64,000 nt of DNA from Allobosea sp035944375 (GCF_035944375.1 NZ_DASZBE010000001.1), one strand, 5' to 3'. Counted from the first letter of the stretch, positions 41,161 through 50,869 are shown. Notes: a model not told the origin generated them from the sequence alone. Translations and numbers: made by a program.

Positions 41161-41829
41161 TCAGTGACCCGCCATTCCAAGTCGACTTGGCAACTCCCCA
41201 AAATCGCCCAGCACATGCCGCGCACCGAGCGCCACCAGTGTCTCCACCGGCTGGAAGCCCCAGGACACCGCGACCGGGATGACGCCGGCGGCCACGGCCA
41301 TCTCGATGTCGAAGGAGGCGTCGCCGACCATCGCGGTCCGCGAGGGCTGCGCGCCCGTCTCCTGCATCGCCCGCAGGATCATGCCCGGATGCGGCTTGGA
41401 GGGCGCATCGTCGGCGGTCTGGATCGTGGCGAACAGCCCCTGCCAGCCATGCCGCTCGACGATGTACTCGGCGCCACGCCGGGATTTGCCGGTGGCGATG
41501 CCGAGCTGGACGCCCGGCATCCCCGCCAGGGCCGCCAGCGTCTCGGAGACCCCGGGGAAGAGCGGCTCGTCGAGCGCGGCATCGGCCTGCGCCTGCAGCC
41601 GCATCGCCCCGAACACCTCCCTGTAGGTCGCCGCCAACGCCGCATCGGGGGCGGGCAGCCCGCCCAGCCGCATCAGCGCGATGTCGAGCGTCAGCCCGAC
41701 GACGCCGAGTCCCGCCTCGCGGCCGGGATGGGCGAGCCCATGCCGCGCGAAGGTCTCGTGCTGCGCGGCGAGCAGGATCGCCTCGGAGTTGATCAGCGTG
41801 CCGTCGAGGTCGAAGAGGATGAGGTCCAT
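41161..41829 (-). CDS. HAD-superfamily phosphatase (Gph-like)
   Basis: Phosphoglycolate-phosphatase-like HAD hydrolase of 222 aa. Motif I is ILFDLDGTLINSE with the nucleophile Asp. GIATGKSRRG is motif II, DDAPSKPHPGMIL motif III and MVGDASFDIEMAVAAG motif IV with the metal-binding Asp. The cap domain lies about residues 20-85. The substrate could be phosphoglycolate or another small phosphate ester. The start MDLILFDLDG at 41829 is the natural HAD start; a longer reading to 41976 is not. It lies 71 bp after the PsiF-like gene on the same strand. Confidence 0.9.
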   Translation of the reverse strand: MDLILFDLDGTLINSEAILLAAQHETFARHGLAHPGREAGLGVVGLTLDIALMRLGGLPAPDAALAATYREVFGAMRLQAQADAALDEPLFPGVSETLAALAGMPGVQLGIATGKSRRGAEYIVERHGWQGLFATIQTADDAPSKPHPGMILRAMQETGAQPSRTAMVGDASFDIEMAVAAGVIPVAVSWGFQPVETLVALGARHVLGDFGELPSRLGMAGH

Positions 41830-41899
41830 GGCGGCGCTGTAGCCCGGATCGCGCGCGCGATCCACCGGCGCCGACGCCGCCCTGCCCCGCAGCGACCGC

Positions 41900-42406
41900 T
41901 CAGGAGCGGCCCTCGCGCGCGCAGGCATCCACCGCCTTGCGCAGATCGTCGCCGTCGAGCCCCTTGCCGCGCGCATCTTTGCGGCATTCGGCGCGCTGGG
42001 CGAGGTCCGGGCGCTTCTCGTTGAAGCAGGCGACGAGCGCGGCGGTCCGCGTCGATCCGGTCAACCCGCGCGCATCGACATCCGCCTTGCAGGCGGCCCT
42101 GGCCGCCACCGCCGTCGGCTTGCCGTCGCGGGTGACGCCGTCGCGGGCATAGAGCTGCACGCCGGGAAACTTCGCCTGGATGCAGTCGCGCATCGCCGCG
42201 CGCAGATCCTCGCCCGACAGCGCGACATGTTCGGCGAGACAATCCTGCCTCGCCCTGGCGCGCTCGGCGCGTGGCACCGGCTCGTCGGCGGGGGCGGCTG
42301 CGACGCGCGCCGCCGCGGGAGCCGGGCTCTGCGCCAGCGCAGGAACGGAAAGGGATAAGGAAGCGGTGAAAGCGAGGCCAGCCAGCAGGAACGCGCAACG
42401 GATCAT
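41900..42406 (-). CDS. Secreted protein with three PsiF-like Cys repeats
   Basis: Periplasmic protein of 168 aa. The signal peptide MIRCAFLLAGLAFTASLSLSVPALA ends about residue 25. Three C-x(n)-C units follow: Cys56-Cys75, Cys106-Cys127 and Cys141-Cys162. In the last two, Leu and Gly sit at +9 and +11 and the second Cys at +21, the spacing of PsiF, a phosphate-starvation-induced protein of E. coli. The function of PsiF is not established. The three units suggest internal duplication; each Cys pair probably forms a disulfide. An AT-rich inverted repeat lies just upstream. Confidence 0.72.
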   Translation of the reverse strand: MIRCAFLLAGLAFTASLSLSVPALAQSPAPAAARVAAAPADEPVPRAERARARQDCLAEHVALSGEDLRAAMRDCIQAKFPGVQLYARDGVTRDGKPTAVAARAACKADVDARGLTGSTRTAALVACFNEKRPDLAQRAECRKDARGKGLDGDDLRKAVDACAREGRS

Positions 42407-42430
42407 AGGAGCACCAGCGTCGGAGGGATG

Positions 42431-42463
42431 GGAACAAAAAGAAAACACAATTCGTTTTGTTCC
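42431..42463. promoter_or_regulatory. AT-rich inverted repeat with a GGAAC-N17-CGTT match
   Basis: GGAACAAAA, 15 bp, TTTTGTTCC: arms of 9 bp. On the plus strand GGAAC, 17 bp, CGTT fits the EcfG (general stress sigma) consensus exactly. On the minus strand the mirror GGAAC has only TCTT at the -10. It lies 25 bp ahead of the PsiF-like gene, in a strikingly AT-rich patch. Confidence 0.45.
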
Positions 42464-42491
42464 GCAATCGTTCTCTTTCGCCTCGTGGCGA

Positions 42492-43871
42492 TTACTCGTC
42501 CGGCGCGTCCACGATCGGGTCGTAGGGCGCGTCGTCGAAGCCGAGCAGGTTCCAGGACTGGCGCATATGCGGCGGCAGCGGCGCGCTGACGTCGATCGTG
42601 CCCTTGCCGCGCGGATGCGGCACGACGATGCGCCGCGCCAGCAGATGCAGCTTGTTCTGGATGCCGCCGGGCAGCTCCCAGTTCTGGATGTTGAAATATT
42701 TCGGGTCGCCCACGATCGGGTGGCCGATATGGGCGGCGTGCGCGCGCAGCTGGTGGGTGCGCCCGGTCACCGGCTTCAGCGAGAGCCAGCCGAGCTTCTG
42801 CGCCGCGGTCTCGACCACGGCGTAGTAGGTCACGGCGTGCATCGCACCGTCCTCGCCATGCTTGGCCACGGCCATGCGCTGGTCGCCGTCATAGGCCTCC
42901 TCGCGGGCGAGATAGGTCGAGATCCGGCCCTGGCGCACGCGCGGCACGCCCGCCACCAGCGCCCAGTAGACCTTGCGGGCCGAGCGCGAGCGGAAGGTCT
43001 TGGCCAGCGTCGCCGCCGCGAAGCGCGACTTGGCGATGACGAGGCAGCCCGCCGTGTCCTTGTCGAGCCGGTGGACCAGGCGCGGCTTTTGCCCGCTCTT
43101 GTCCGTCAGCACGTCGAGCATCTGGTCGACATGGCGCGTCGTGCCCGAGCCGCCCTGGACGGCCAGCCCCGCCGGCTTGTTGAGGACCATCACGTCCTCA
43201 TCCTCGTAGAGCGTGATCGAGCGCAGGAACTCCAGCGTGTCGCCATCGGCCTTGGCCGAGCGCGGCCGACTCTCCTGCGGCTCGAGCTTGAGCGGCGGGA
43301 TGCGCACCGTCTGCCCCTCTTCGAGCCGGTCCTTGCTGTCGGCGCGCTTGCCGTTGACGCGCAGTTCGCCCTTCCGGACGATGCGCTGGATGTGGCTGAA
43401 GGAGAGCTGCGGGAAGCGGCTTTCGAGAAAGCGGTCGATCCGCATCTCGTTCTCGTCGGCGGTGACGACGAGCTGCTGCACGCCGGTGGCGAGAACCTGC
43501 GCCGTCTCCGCCTTGACCTCGGCGCGGGTCGGCGTGTCGCTCACCGGCGCCCGGCGGGTGGCCGCGGGCTTGCCGGCCGGCCGCGGGGCCGTCTGGGCAG
43601 CAGGCTGCCGCGGCCCGGCTGCGCGGGGCGCGGGATGATGCGGCTTGGGGTTGCGCGTCGGCATGGTGTTGACCTCCGCCTCCTCGCGCTCGGGCCGGGC
43701 CCGGGCCGAGGCCTGCGCCGAGCGGCGGGCGTCATGGCTCGGGCGCTTGGCCTTAGCCCCCGCCCCCCGGGGGGCGCCTGACGCCGGCGGCCGTCCGCCG
43801 CGCCTGGGTCCAGCCCCTGCGCCCTTGCCGCCGCCTGCTTTGCCGCCACCCGCTTTGCCACCGGTTCTCAT
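42492..43871 (-). CDS. RluA-family pseudouridine synthase with basic N-terminal extension
   Basis: 23S rRNA pseudouridine synthase (RluC-like) of 459 aa. The first about 110 residues are a low-complexity tail rich in Gly, Lys, Arg, Ala and Pro (GGKAGGGKAGGGKGAGAG). Then comes an S4 domain (about 140-195, RIDRFLESRFPQLSFSHIQR) and the catalytic domain with HRLDKDTAGCLV, Asp270 being the nucleophile. KPVTGRTHQLRAHAAHIGHP is also family-typical. The ATG at 43871 overlaps the crcB stop as ATGA, so the long form is supported. A shorter start at 43664 (MPTRNPKPHH) would give 390 aa. The target uridines cannot be told. Confidence 0.88.
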   Translation of the reverse strand: MRTGGKAGGGKAGGGKGAGAGPRRGGRPPASGAPRGAGAKAKRPSHDARRSAQASARARPEREEAEVNTMPTRNPKPHHPAPRAAGPRQPAAQTAPRPAGKPAATRRAPVSDTPTRAEVKAETAQVLATGVQQLVVTADENEMRIDRFLESRFPQLSFSHIQRIVRKGELRVNGKRADSKDRLEEGQTVRIPPLKLEPQESRPRSAKADGDTLEFLRSITLYEDEDVMVLNKPAGLAVQGGSGTTRHVDQMLDVLTDKSGQKPRLVHRLDKDTAGCLVIAKSRFAAATLAKTFRSRSARKVYWALVAGVPRVRQGRISTYLAREEAYDGDQRMAVAKHGEDGAMHAVTYYAVVETAAQKLGWLSLKPVTGRTHQLRAHAAHIGHPIVGDPKYFNIQNWELPGGIQNKLHLLARRIVVPHPRGKGTIDVSAPLPPHMRQSWNLLGFDDAPYDPIVDAPDE

Positions 43872-44251
43872 GACAGGCTCCGGACGAGTGCGAGGCCGGC
43901 GAGCAGGGCTGCCAGCGAGAGTATGACGGAGCCGAGCACATAGGCCACTGCCAGCCCGGTCTCGCCGCGCTCCCAGAGCAGCACGGCGTCGAGCGAGAAG
44001 GCCGAGAAGGTGGTGAAGCCGCCGAGGATGCCGGTCGTCAGGAACAGCCGGGCATGCTGCGACCAGCCGGCCTGCGTCCTGAAGGCGAGCCAGCCCGCGA
44101 TCAGCCCCATCAGCGCCGAGCCGAGGATGTTGATCAGCAGGGTGCCGCCGGGAAAGCCGGTGCCGAACCAGCGCGGCGAGACGAGGTTGATGCCGTGCCG
44201 CATCACGCCGCCGAGGCCGGCGCCGAAAAAGACGAGGAGCGTGGAGGTCAT
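43868..44251 (-). CDS. crcB: Fluoride channel CrcB/Fluc
   Basis: Inner-membrane dual-topology fluoride exporter of 127 aa with four helices. GGVMRHGINLVSPRWFG and LFLTTGILGGFTTFSAFSLD are signature segments; the Phe-rich GGFTTFSAF lines the pore. The start MTSTLLVFFGAGLGG at 44251 is preferred over 44395. The stop overlaps the start of rluC (ATGA), so the two are coupled. The 120 bp upstream does not contain a fluoride-riboswitch fold that I could recognise. It is divergent from the porin gene. Confidence 0.93.
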   Translation of the reverse strand: MTSTLLVFFGAGLGGVMRHGINLVSPRWFGTGFPGGTLLINILGSALMGLIAGWLAFRTQAGWSQHARLFLTTGILGGFTTFSAFSLDAVLLWERGETGLAVAYVLGSVILSLAALLAGLALVRSLS

Positions 44252-44373
44252 CGCCCTGCAATAGCCAGCGCATCGCCTGCGCACAAACGAAATCGGGCTC
44301 TTGCCGGGTGGCCGCCAAGCTGAAAGGTGTAGCGGCAGCGTCTTGACGCTGGGGCCGGGGGGCGACGGAAGAC

Positions 44374-45681
44374 ATGCGCGAGGGGGCCGGGGCAACGGCT
44401 TGTGGCGGCGGCTTCGCGGCTGGACGCAGGGGGCGCGCCTTCCTGCTGGCGCTTGCCGTCTCCTGTGTCGCGCTCGGGGACGCGCAGGCCGCCCCGCCCC
44501 GCCCGCTCCCGGCCAGCGCCCCGCAGTTCGCCCGCAGCTGCATCATCAAGCCGCCCGTCATCGCCCCGCTCTTCCCCGCCGCAGAGGAGGCCAGCGCCGC
44601 GGCCGCGCCGGACGCCGAGGACGACACCGATGACGACGCGGACGACGATGACGACGTCCCCGGCCTGATCCTGCCGGGCTCGAGCACCTGCCTCGCCGTC
44701 TCCGGCAGCGTCACCGCCGGCCTGCAATATGACAGCTACCGCATTCCCCGCGCCGGCAACGCGGCCCCCCCGCCCGCCTATTCCTGGCCGACCAGCACCT
44801 CGCTGCGGATCGAGACCGCGCATGACCTGGCCTCGGGCCTGCGCATCGGCTCCGCCGTCGAGATGTCGATGCGGCCGGGCACCAACCAGCCCGACAGCAT
44901 GACGCTCGACGAGGCCATCGTCACGGTCGGGACGATGACCTTCGGCCTGACCGGCACGTTCTTCAGCTTCTGGACCGGCGACGAATTCGCCTTCAGCGCC
45001 CGGCTGCCGGGACGCAATGTCGGGCTGATCGGGTGGGAGCGCGATCTGACCGAACGCTGGAACCTGGCGCTCTCGGTCGAGGACCCGACGCTGGCGACGA
45101 CCGCGACCATCCCCGTGGTCAAGGGCCGCGTGCCCGACGGTGTCGCGCGCCTGACCTACACCCAGGGCGGGCTGACGCTGCACATGGCCGGCGCACTGCG
45201 CGACGTGCCGGGCTCGGTGCCCAAGCTCGGCCGCGCCGGCATCATCGGCGCGACCTATGAGCTGCCGATCCTGGGCCGCCCCGGCGAGATCACGGCGCAG
45301 CTCGCCGGCGCGGTCGACGCGCCGGCCTATATCGGCTCCTCGCTCGATACGACCATCGTCAGCCAGGTCCTGACCAGCGCCGATTCCAGCCGCGGCTTCT
45401 CGGGCGTGCTGGCGGCGCGGCGCGAATGGACCGACGAGCTCGCCAGCAACCTCTTCGTCAGCCGCTACCAGCTCACCCTGCCGCTGACCAACCAGGCCAC
45501 CGGCAAGCTCAAGATCGACCGCGCCAGCGCCAACCTCGTCTGGACCCCCGTGGAGGGCCTCAAGGCCGGGATCGAGGGCTCGGTCGCCTGGACCCGCGTA
45601 GCCATCGCCAACCGCGTCCTGCCGCTGACGCTGGGCGGCCGCCAGCTCTCGGCCCAGCTCTTCATCGAGCGGTCTTTCTGA
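44374..45681 (+). CDS. Outer-membrane porin-like protein with an acidic linker
   Basis: Exported beta-barrel protein of 435 aa. The signal peptide region ends near residue 39 (ALGDAQA-APPRP). Residues about 80-95 form an Asp/Glu run (DAEDDTDDDADDDDD). Then LPGSSTCLAVSGSVTAGLQY corresponds to the CLKISGYV start of rhizobial porins. A second Cys at ARSC lies before the acidic run. Alternating strands such as TAHDLASGLRIGSAVEMSM follow to the end, LSAQLFIERSF, whose final Phe is the barrel-insertion signal. It may form a general or selective channel. The acidic stretch is not usual for porins and could bind divalent cations. Confidence 0.82.
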   Translation: MREGAGATACGGGFAAGRRGRAFLLALAVSCVALGDAQAAPPRPLPASAPQFARSCIIKPPVIAPLFPAAEEASAAAAPDAEDDTDDDADDDDDVPGLILPGSSTCLAVSGSVTAGLQYDSYRIPRAGNAAPPPAYSWPTSTSLRIETAHDLASGLRIGSAVEMSMRPGTNQPDSMTLDEAIVTVGTMTFGLTGTFFSFWTGDEFAFSARLPGRNVGLIGWERDLTERWNLALSVEDPTLATTATIPVVKGRVPDGVARLTYTQGGLTLHMAGALRDVPGSVPKLGRAGIIGATYELPILGRPGEITAQLAGAVDAPAYIGSSLDTTIVSQVLTSADSSRGFSGVLAARREWTDELASNLFVSRYQLTLPLTNQATGKLKIDRASANLVWTPVEGLKAGIEGSVAWTRVAIANRVLPLTLGGRQLSAQLFIERSF

Positions 45682-45721
45682 GGGCAGCCGAGCCCACGCC
45701 GCAGCGCCGCCCGGACACGCC

Positions 45722-45838
45722 AGCCCTCATCCTGAGGAGCCGCGAATGCGGCGTCTCGAAGGAGGCTCCAGGAGGCTCCGGAACCCTCTGGACCCTCCTT
45801 CGAGACGCGCTCTCCGAGCGCTCCTCAGGATGAGGGCT
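45722..45838. repeat. Palindromic intergenic element, family C
   Basis: AGCCCTCATCCTGAGGAGC at the left and GCTCCTCAGGATGAGGGCT at the right are perfect mirror arms. The middle has CTCGAAGGAGG and CCTCCTTCGAG. This unit resembles a common repeat of Bradyrhizobium and Methylobacterium. It lies in the convergent gap between the porin and the 60-residue protein gene. Confidence 0.88.
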
Positions 45839-45859
45839 GAGGCTGCTTGGCCCCGCCCC

Positions 45860-46042
45860 CTACCCCTTCGACCCGCGCCGCAGCAGCGGATGCACGTAGA
45901 GCTCGAAGGCAATGGTCAGCAGGATGAAGACGAGCCCGATCGCGAAGGCGACGACCCAATAGGCGACATCATCCTCCGACACGAACCAGCCCGCGATCAG
46001 CGAAGGGACGATCAGGAGGGCGCGGGCGATGAGCGAGATCAT
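45860..46042 (-). CDS. 60-residue two-helix membrane protein
   Basis: Small inner-membrane protein of unknown function. MISLIARALLIVPSLIAGWF and the helix from WVVAFAIGLVFILLTIAF are joined by a short acidic loop (VSEDDVAY). The C-terminus HPLLRRGSKG is basic, suggesting Nin-Cin topology. It is convergent with the porin across repeat C. rarA is upstream on the minus strand only distantly, 99 bp from its stop to this start. I cannot name a family. Confidence 0.62.
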   Translation of the reverse strand: MISLIARALLIVPSLIAGWFVSEDDVAYWVVAFAIGLVFILLTIAFELYVHPLLRRGSKG

Positions 46043-46141
46043 AAGCGAGGCACCGGCACGGCCCGAGGGTGGCCGCGAGAGTGAGGATAGGCCGGTACGG
46101 ACGCGCGGCCTTGTTCTCGATCAAGGTATCCGAGCGGCTTC

Positions 46142-47452
46142 TCACCCCTCCCCGCGCTCCAGCCGCAGCTTCTCCCAATACTCCAGCCGCTTGCGGATTT
46201 CGCGCTCGAAGCCGCGCTCCGGCGGGTCGTAGAACAGTTGGCGGCCCAGCGCGTCGGGCCAGTAGTCCTGGCCGGAGAAGGCGTCGGGGGCGTCGTGGTC
46301 GTAGGAATAGTCCGCGCCGTAGCCCTCCTGCTTCATCAGCTTGGTCGGCGCGTTCAGGATCGTCTTGGGCGGCATCAGCGAGCCGCGCTCGGCGGCGACC
46401 CGGCGCGCCGCCTTGTAGGCCCTGTAGGCGGCGTTCGATTTGGGCGCGGTGGCGAGGTAGATGACCGCATTGGCGAGCGCGAGCTCGCCCTCCGGCGAGC
46501 CGAGCTGCTCATAGGTCTCGGCGGCGGCGCGGGCATGGACCAGCGCCTGGGGGTCGGCCAGCCCGATATCCTCGACCGCCATCCGCACCAGCCGCCGCGC
46601 CAGGAAGCGCGGGTCCTCGCCGGCATCGAGCATGCGGGCGAAATAGTAGAGCGCGGCGTCTGGGTCCGAGCCGCGGATCGTCTTGTGCAGGGCCGAGATC
46701 AGGTTGTAGTGGCCGTCCTGCGCCTTGTCGTAGATCGGCGCCCGGCGCTGGATCACCTCGCTGAGCCCCGCCTCGTCGAAGATCTCGCCCGGCCGCGCCG
46801 CGCGCCAGAGCTCCTCGGCCAGCGTCAGCACGGCGCGCCCGTCGCCATCGGCGAAGCGGGCGAGTGCGAGCTTCGCCGATGGCGTCAGCGGCAGGTCGCG
46901 CTTTTCCAGAAGCTCGGCCCGGCCGAGCAGGAACAGCAGCGAGCCCTCGTCGAGCGACTTGAAGGTCAGCACCCGGGCGCGCGACAAAAGCGCGGCGTTC
47001 AGCGCAAAGGACGGGTTCTCGGTCGTCGCACCAACCAGCGTGATCGTGCCGTCCTCCATCACGGGGAGGAAGGCGTCGAGCTGGGCGCGGTTGAAGCGAT
47101 GGATCTCGTCGACGAACAGCAGTGTCCCCTTGCCGCCGAGCCGGTGGCCCCGCGCTTGGTCGAAGACCTTTTTGAGATCGGCGATGCCGGAGAAGATGGC
47201 GCTGATCTGCTCGAAGCCGAGATCGACCTGCCCCGCCAGCAGCCGCGCGACCGTGGTCTTGCCGGTGCCGGGCGGGCCCCAGAAGATCAGGCTGCCGAGC
47301 GAGCCCGACTGCACCAGCCGCGTCAGCGCGCCCTCGGGCCCGGTGAGATGCTCCTGGCCGGCGACCTCGCCGAGCGTCGTCGGCCGCATCCGGTCGGCGA
47401 GCGGGCGCGGCCCGGACTTGTCGAGCCCCGAAGCGGCGAAGAGATCGCTCAT
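46142..47452 (-). CDS. rarA: Replication-associated recombination protein A (RarA/MgsA AAA+ ATPase)
   Basis: AAA+ ATPase of 436 aa related to the clamp-loader family, acting at stalled forks. Walker A GPPGTGKT lies at 59-66 and Walker B LLFVDEIHRF with DEIH at 115-118. The sensor 1 Asn is in GATTENPSFALNAALLSRARV. The C-terminal half has RGSDPDAALYYFARMLDAGED and the MgsA_C segment GYGADYSYDHDAPDAFSGQDY. MSDLFAASGLDKSGPRPLADR is the start. It is separated from degQ by repeat B3. Confidence 0.94.
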   Translation of the reverse strand: MSDLFAASGLDKSGPRPLADRMRPTTLGEVAGQEHLTGPEGALTRLVQSGSLGSLIFWGPPGTGKTTVARLLAGQVDLGFEQISAIFSGIADLKKVFDQARGHRLGGKGTLLFVDEIHRFNRAQLDAFLPVMEDGTITLVGATTENPSFALNAALLSRARVLTFKSLDEGSLLFLLGRAELLEKRDLPLTPSAKLALARFADGDGRAVLTLAEELWRAARPGEIFDEAGLSEVIQRRAPIYDKAQDGHYNLISALHKTIRGSDPDAALYYFARMLDAGEDPRFLARRLVRMAVEDIGLADPQALVHARAAAETYEQLGSPEGELALANAVIYLATAPKSNAAYRAYKAARRVAAERGSLMPPKTILNAPTKLMKQEGYGADYSYDHDAPDAFSGQDYWPDALGRQLFYDPPERGFEREIRKRLEYWEKLRLERGEG

Positions 47453-47465
47453 GCCCGCCTCATCC

Positions 47466-47595
47466 TGTCATTCCGGGGCGCCGCAGAGCGGCGAACCCGG
47501 AACCCATGACCGGGCTGAGCCCCACCAATGCACATGGGAACGCTCACCCGGTCGTGGGTTCCGGGTTCAGGCCTTCGGCCTGCCCCGGAATGACA
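47466..47595. repeat. Palindromic intergenic element, family B, copy B3
   Basis: TGTCATTCCGGGGCGCCGC at the left and GCCCCGGAATGACA at the right. The inner arms are GAACCCGGAACCCATGACCGG and the mirror CCGGTCGTGGGTTCCGGGTTC. It lies between the degQ stop (47628) and the rarA start (47452), directly 3' of degQ. Confidence 0.86.
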
Positions 47596-47627
47596 GAGAT
47601 TGTAGCTCACCCCGGGAGGAGCTTCGA

Positions 47628-49058
<1,431 letters not shown>

Positions 49059-49181
49059 CTGGCGTCTCCTCTGCGAACGGCGCGACTCACCGCGAGAGAT
49101 AGGCCGATGGCAGGGCGATTTCCAGCGGGACGGCCGGCAGCGCCATCAACGCCCGGGAACCTCGATTGCCCTCGCCAACGC

Positions 49182-49209
49182 AAAAGGGCGACCCGAAGGC
49201 CGCCCTTTC
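49182..49209 (-). terminator. Terminator of the alpha ribosomal operon
   Basis: On the minus strand AAAGGGCGGCC-TTCG-GGTCGCCCTTTT: a UUCG tetraloop and a stem of 11 bp with one G-T pair. It lies 26 bp after the rplQ stop. It ends the long ribosomal transcript before the protease gene. Confidence 0.85.
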
Positions 49210-49234
49210 AAATCGACTGGACCGGGGAAAACCC

Positions 49235-49651
49235 TCAGGCCGCCTCGTCTTCCGCGGTGAAGACCGGGCCGGAATCCTTGCCCTTGGCCTCGACGTCGCG
49301 ATCGACGAACTCGATCACGGCCAGCGGCGCATTGTCGCCGAAGCGGAAGCCCGCCTTCATGATGCGCAGATAGCCGCCATTGCGCTCCTTGTAGCGGGGC
49401 CCGAGCACCGCGAAGAGCTTGCCGACGAGGGCGACGTCCTTGATCTGCGCGATCGCCTGGCGGCGGGCATGCAGGTCGCCGCGCTTGGCGAGCGTGATCA
49501 GCTTCTCGACGACCGGACGCAGGTCCTTGGCCTTCGGCAGCGTGGTGGTGATCTGCTCGTGCTTGATCAGGGCCTGGGACATGTTGGCGAACATCGCCTT
49601 GCGGTGCTCGACCGAGCGGTTGAAACGACGACCGCGGAAACCGTGACGCAT
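49235..49651 (-). CDS. rplQ: 50S ribosomal protein L17
   Basis: 138 aa (E. coli 127). It starts MRHGFRGRRFNRSVEHRKAM, the usual L17 start. EQITTTLPKAKDLRPVVEKLI is the conserved core. The C-terminal tail (EAKGKDSGPVFTAEDEAA) is an acidic extension. It is the last gene of the cluster, 113 bp after the rpoA stop. That spacer contains two palindromes: ACGGCCGTACCGTGGC with its partner, and GGCGCGGGCTCGC with its partner. Confidence 0.97.
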   Translation of the reverse strand: MRHGFRGRRFNRSVEHRKAMFANMSQALIKHEQITTTLPKAKDLRPVVEKLITLAKRGDLHARRQAIAQIKDVALVGKLFAVLGPRYKERNGGYLRIMKAGFRFGDNAPLAVIEFVDRDVEAKGKDSGPVFTAEDEAA

Positions 49652-49764
49652 GGGTGGCTCCTTCGTGATTTACGGCCGCCGTGCCACGGTACGGCCGTTC
49701 TTTATGCTCCGGCGCTCAGGGCCGGGCGGGGAAACGGCGCGGAAGCGAGCCCGCGCCGGTGGGA

Positions 49765-50781
49765 TCAGTAGTGCTCCTCGAAGCGCTTTGCGAGCTCTTC
49801 GATGTTCTCCGGCGGCCAGCCGGTGACGTCCATGCCTAGATGCAGGCCCATGGTGGCGAGGACCTCCTTGATCTCGTTCAGCGACTTGCGGCCGAAGTTC
49901 GGGGTGCGCAGCATCTCGCCCTCCGACTTCTGGATCAGGTCGCCGATATAGACGATGTTGTCGTTCTTCAGGCAGTTCGCCGAACGCACCGACAGCTCGA
50001 GCTCGTCGACCTTCTTGAGCAGCGCCGGGTTGAAGGGCAGCTGCGGCGCGGTCGAGACGGCCTCTTCCTTGCGCGGCTCCTCGAAGGTGATGAAGACGGC
50101 GAGCTGGTCCTGCAGGATGCGGGCGGCCAGCGCCAGCGCGTCCTCGGGCGTCACCGAGCCGTTGGTCTCGATGTTCAGGGTCAGCATGTCGCGGTCGAGG
50201 TTCTGGCCCTCGCGGGTGTTCTCGACGCGGTAGGAGACCTTCTTCACCGGCGAGTACAGGCTGTCGACCGGGATCAGGCCGATCGGCGCGTCCTCGGGGC
50301 GGTTCTGCTCGGAGGGGACGTAGCCCTTGCCGGTGTTGACCGTGAACTCCATGCGGATCTCGGAGCCCTCGTCCAGCGTGCAGAGCACGAGGTCGGGGTT
50401 CAGGATCGAGACGTCGCCGACGGTGTTGATGTCGCCGGCGGTGACGATGCCCGGGCCGGTCTTGCGCAGGGTCATGCGCTTGGGACCCTCGCCCTGCATC
50501 TTGACCGCGATCGCCTTGATGTTGAGGACGATGTCGGTCACGTCCTCACGCACGCCGGGGATCGAGGAGAACTCGTGCAGCACGCCGTCGATCTGGACGG
50601 CGGTCACGGCCGCGCCCTGCAGCGAGGAGAGCAGCACGCGACGCAGCGCGTTGCCGAGCGTCATGCCGAAGCCGCGCTCCAGCGGACGCGCGATGACGGT
50701 GGCCTGACGCTTCGGATCGTCGCCGACCTTGATTTCGAGCTTGTTGGGCTTTGACAGATCCTGCCAGTTCTTGCTGATCAC
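49765..50781 (-). CDS. rpoA: RNA polymerase alpha subunit
   Basis: 338 aa. GTG at 50781 opens VISKNWQDLSKPNKLEIKV, with AGGAG upstream; an upstream ATG at 50808 would add nine residues. The N-terminal domain has LERGFGMTLGNALRRVLLSS, the dimer interface. The C-terminal domain has SVRSANCLKNDNIVYIGDL and GRKSLNEIKEVLATMGLHLGM, which contact UP-element DNA. It lies between rpsK and rplQ, as in other alphaproteobacteria. The gap to rpsK (88 bp) has a perfect hairpin. Confidence 0.98.
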   Translation of the reverse strand: MISKNWQDLSKPNKLEIKVGDDPKRQATVIARPLERGFGMTLGNALRRVLLSSLQGAAVTAVQIDGVLHEFSSIPGVREDVTDIVLNIKAIAVKMQGEGPKRMTLRKTGPGIVTAGDINTVGDVSILNPDLVLCTLDEGSEIRMEFTVNTGKGYVPSEQNRPEDAPIGLIPVDSLYSPVKKVSYRVENTREGQNLDRDMLTLNIETNGSVTPEDALALAARILQDQLAVFITFEEPRKEEAVSTAPQLPFNPALLKKVDELELSVRSANCLKNDNIVYIGDLIQKSEGEMLRTPNFGRKSLNEIKEVLATMGLHLGMDVTGWPPENIEELAKRFEEHY

Positions 50782-50833
50782 GACCGCACTCCTGGTGCTT
50801 GAATTCAATGGCGGCGGCGGGCCGCCCCGGACA

Positions 50834-50855
50834 GGCGCCCGCCGGTGCGGGCGCC
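50834..50855. other. Perfect hairpin in the rpsK-rpoA spacer
   Basis: GGCGCCCGC-CGGT-GCGGGCGCC, 9 bp stem. No T-tract on the minus strand, so it may be an attenuator, an RNase site or an mRNA stabiliser rather than a terminator. Confidence 0.6.
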
Positions 50856-50869
50856 TCGAAGCACGAACG

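Noticed and set aside
44252..44373. Fluoride riboswitch ahead of crcB
   Set aside because: The 120 bp upstream has GGCGATG but not the further conserved pseudoknot elements; no convincing fold.
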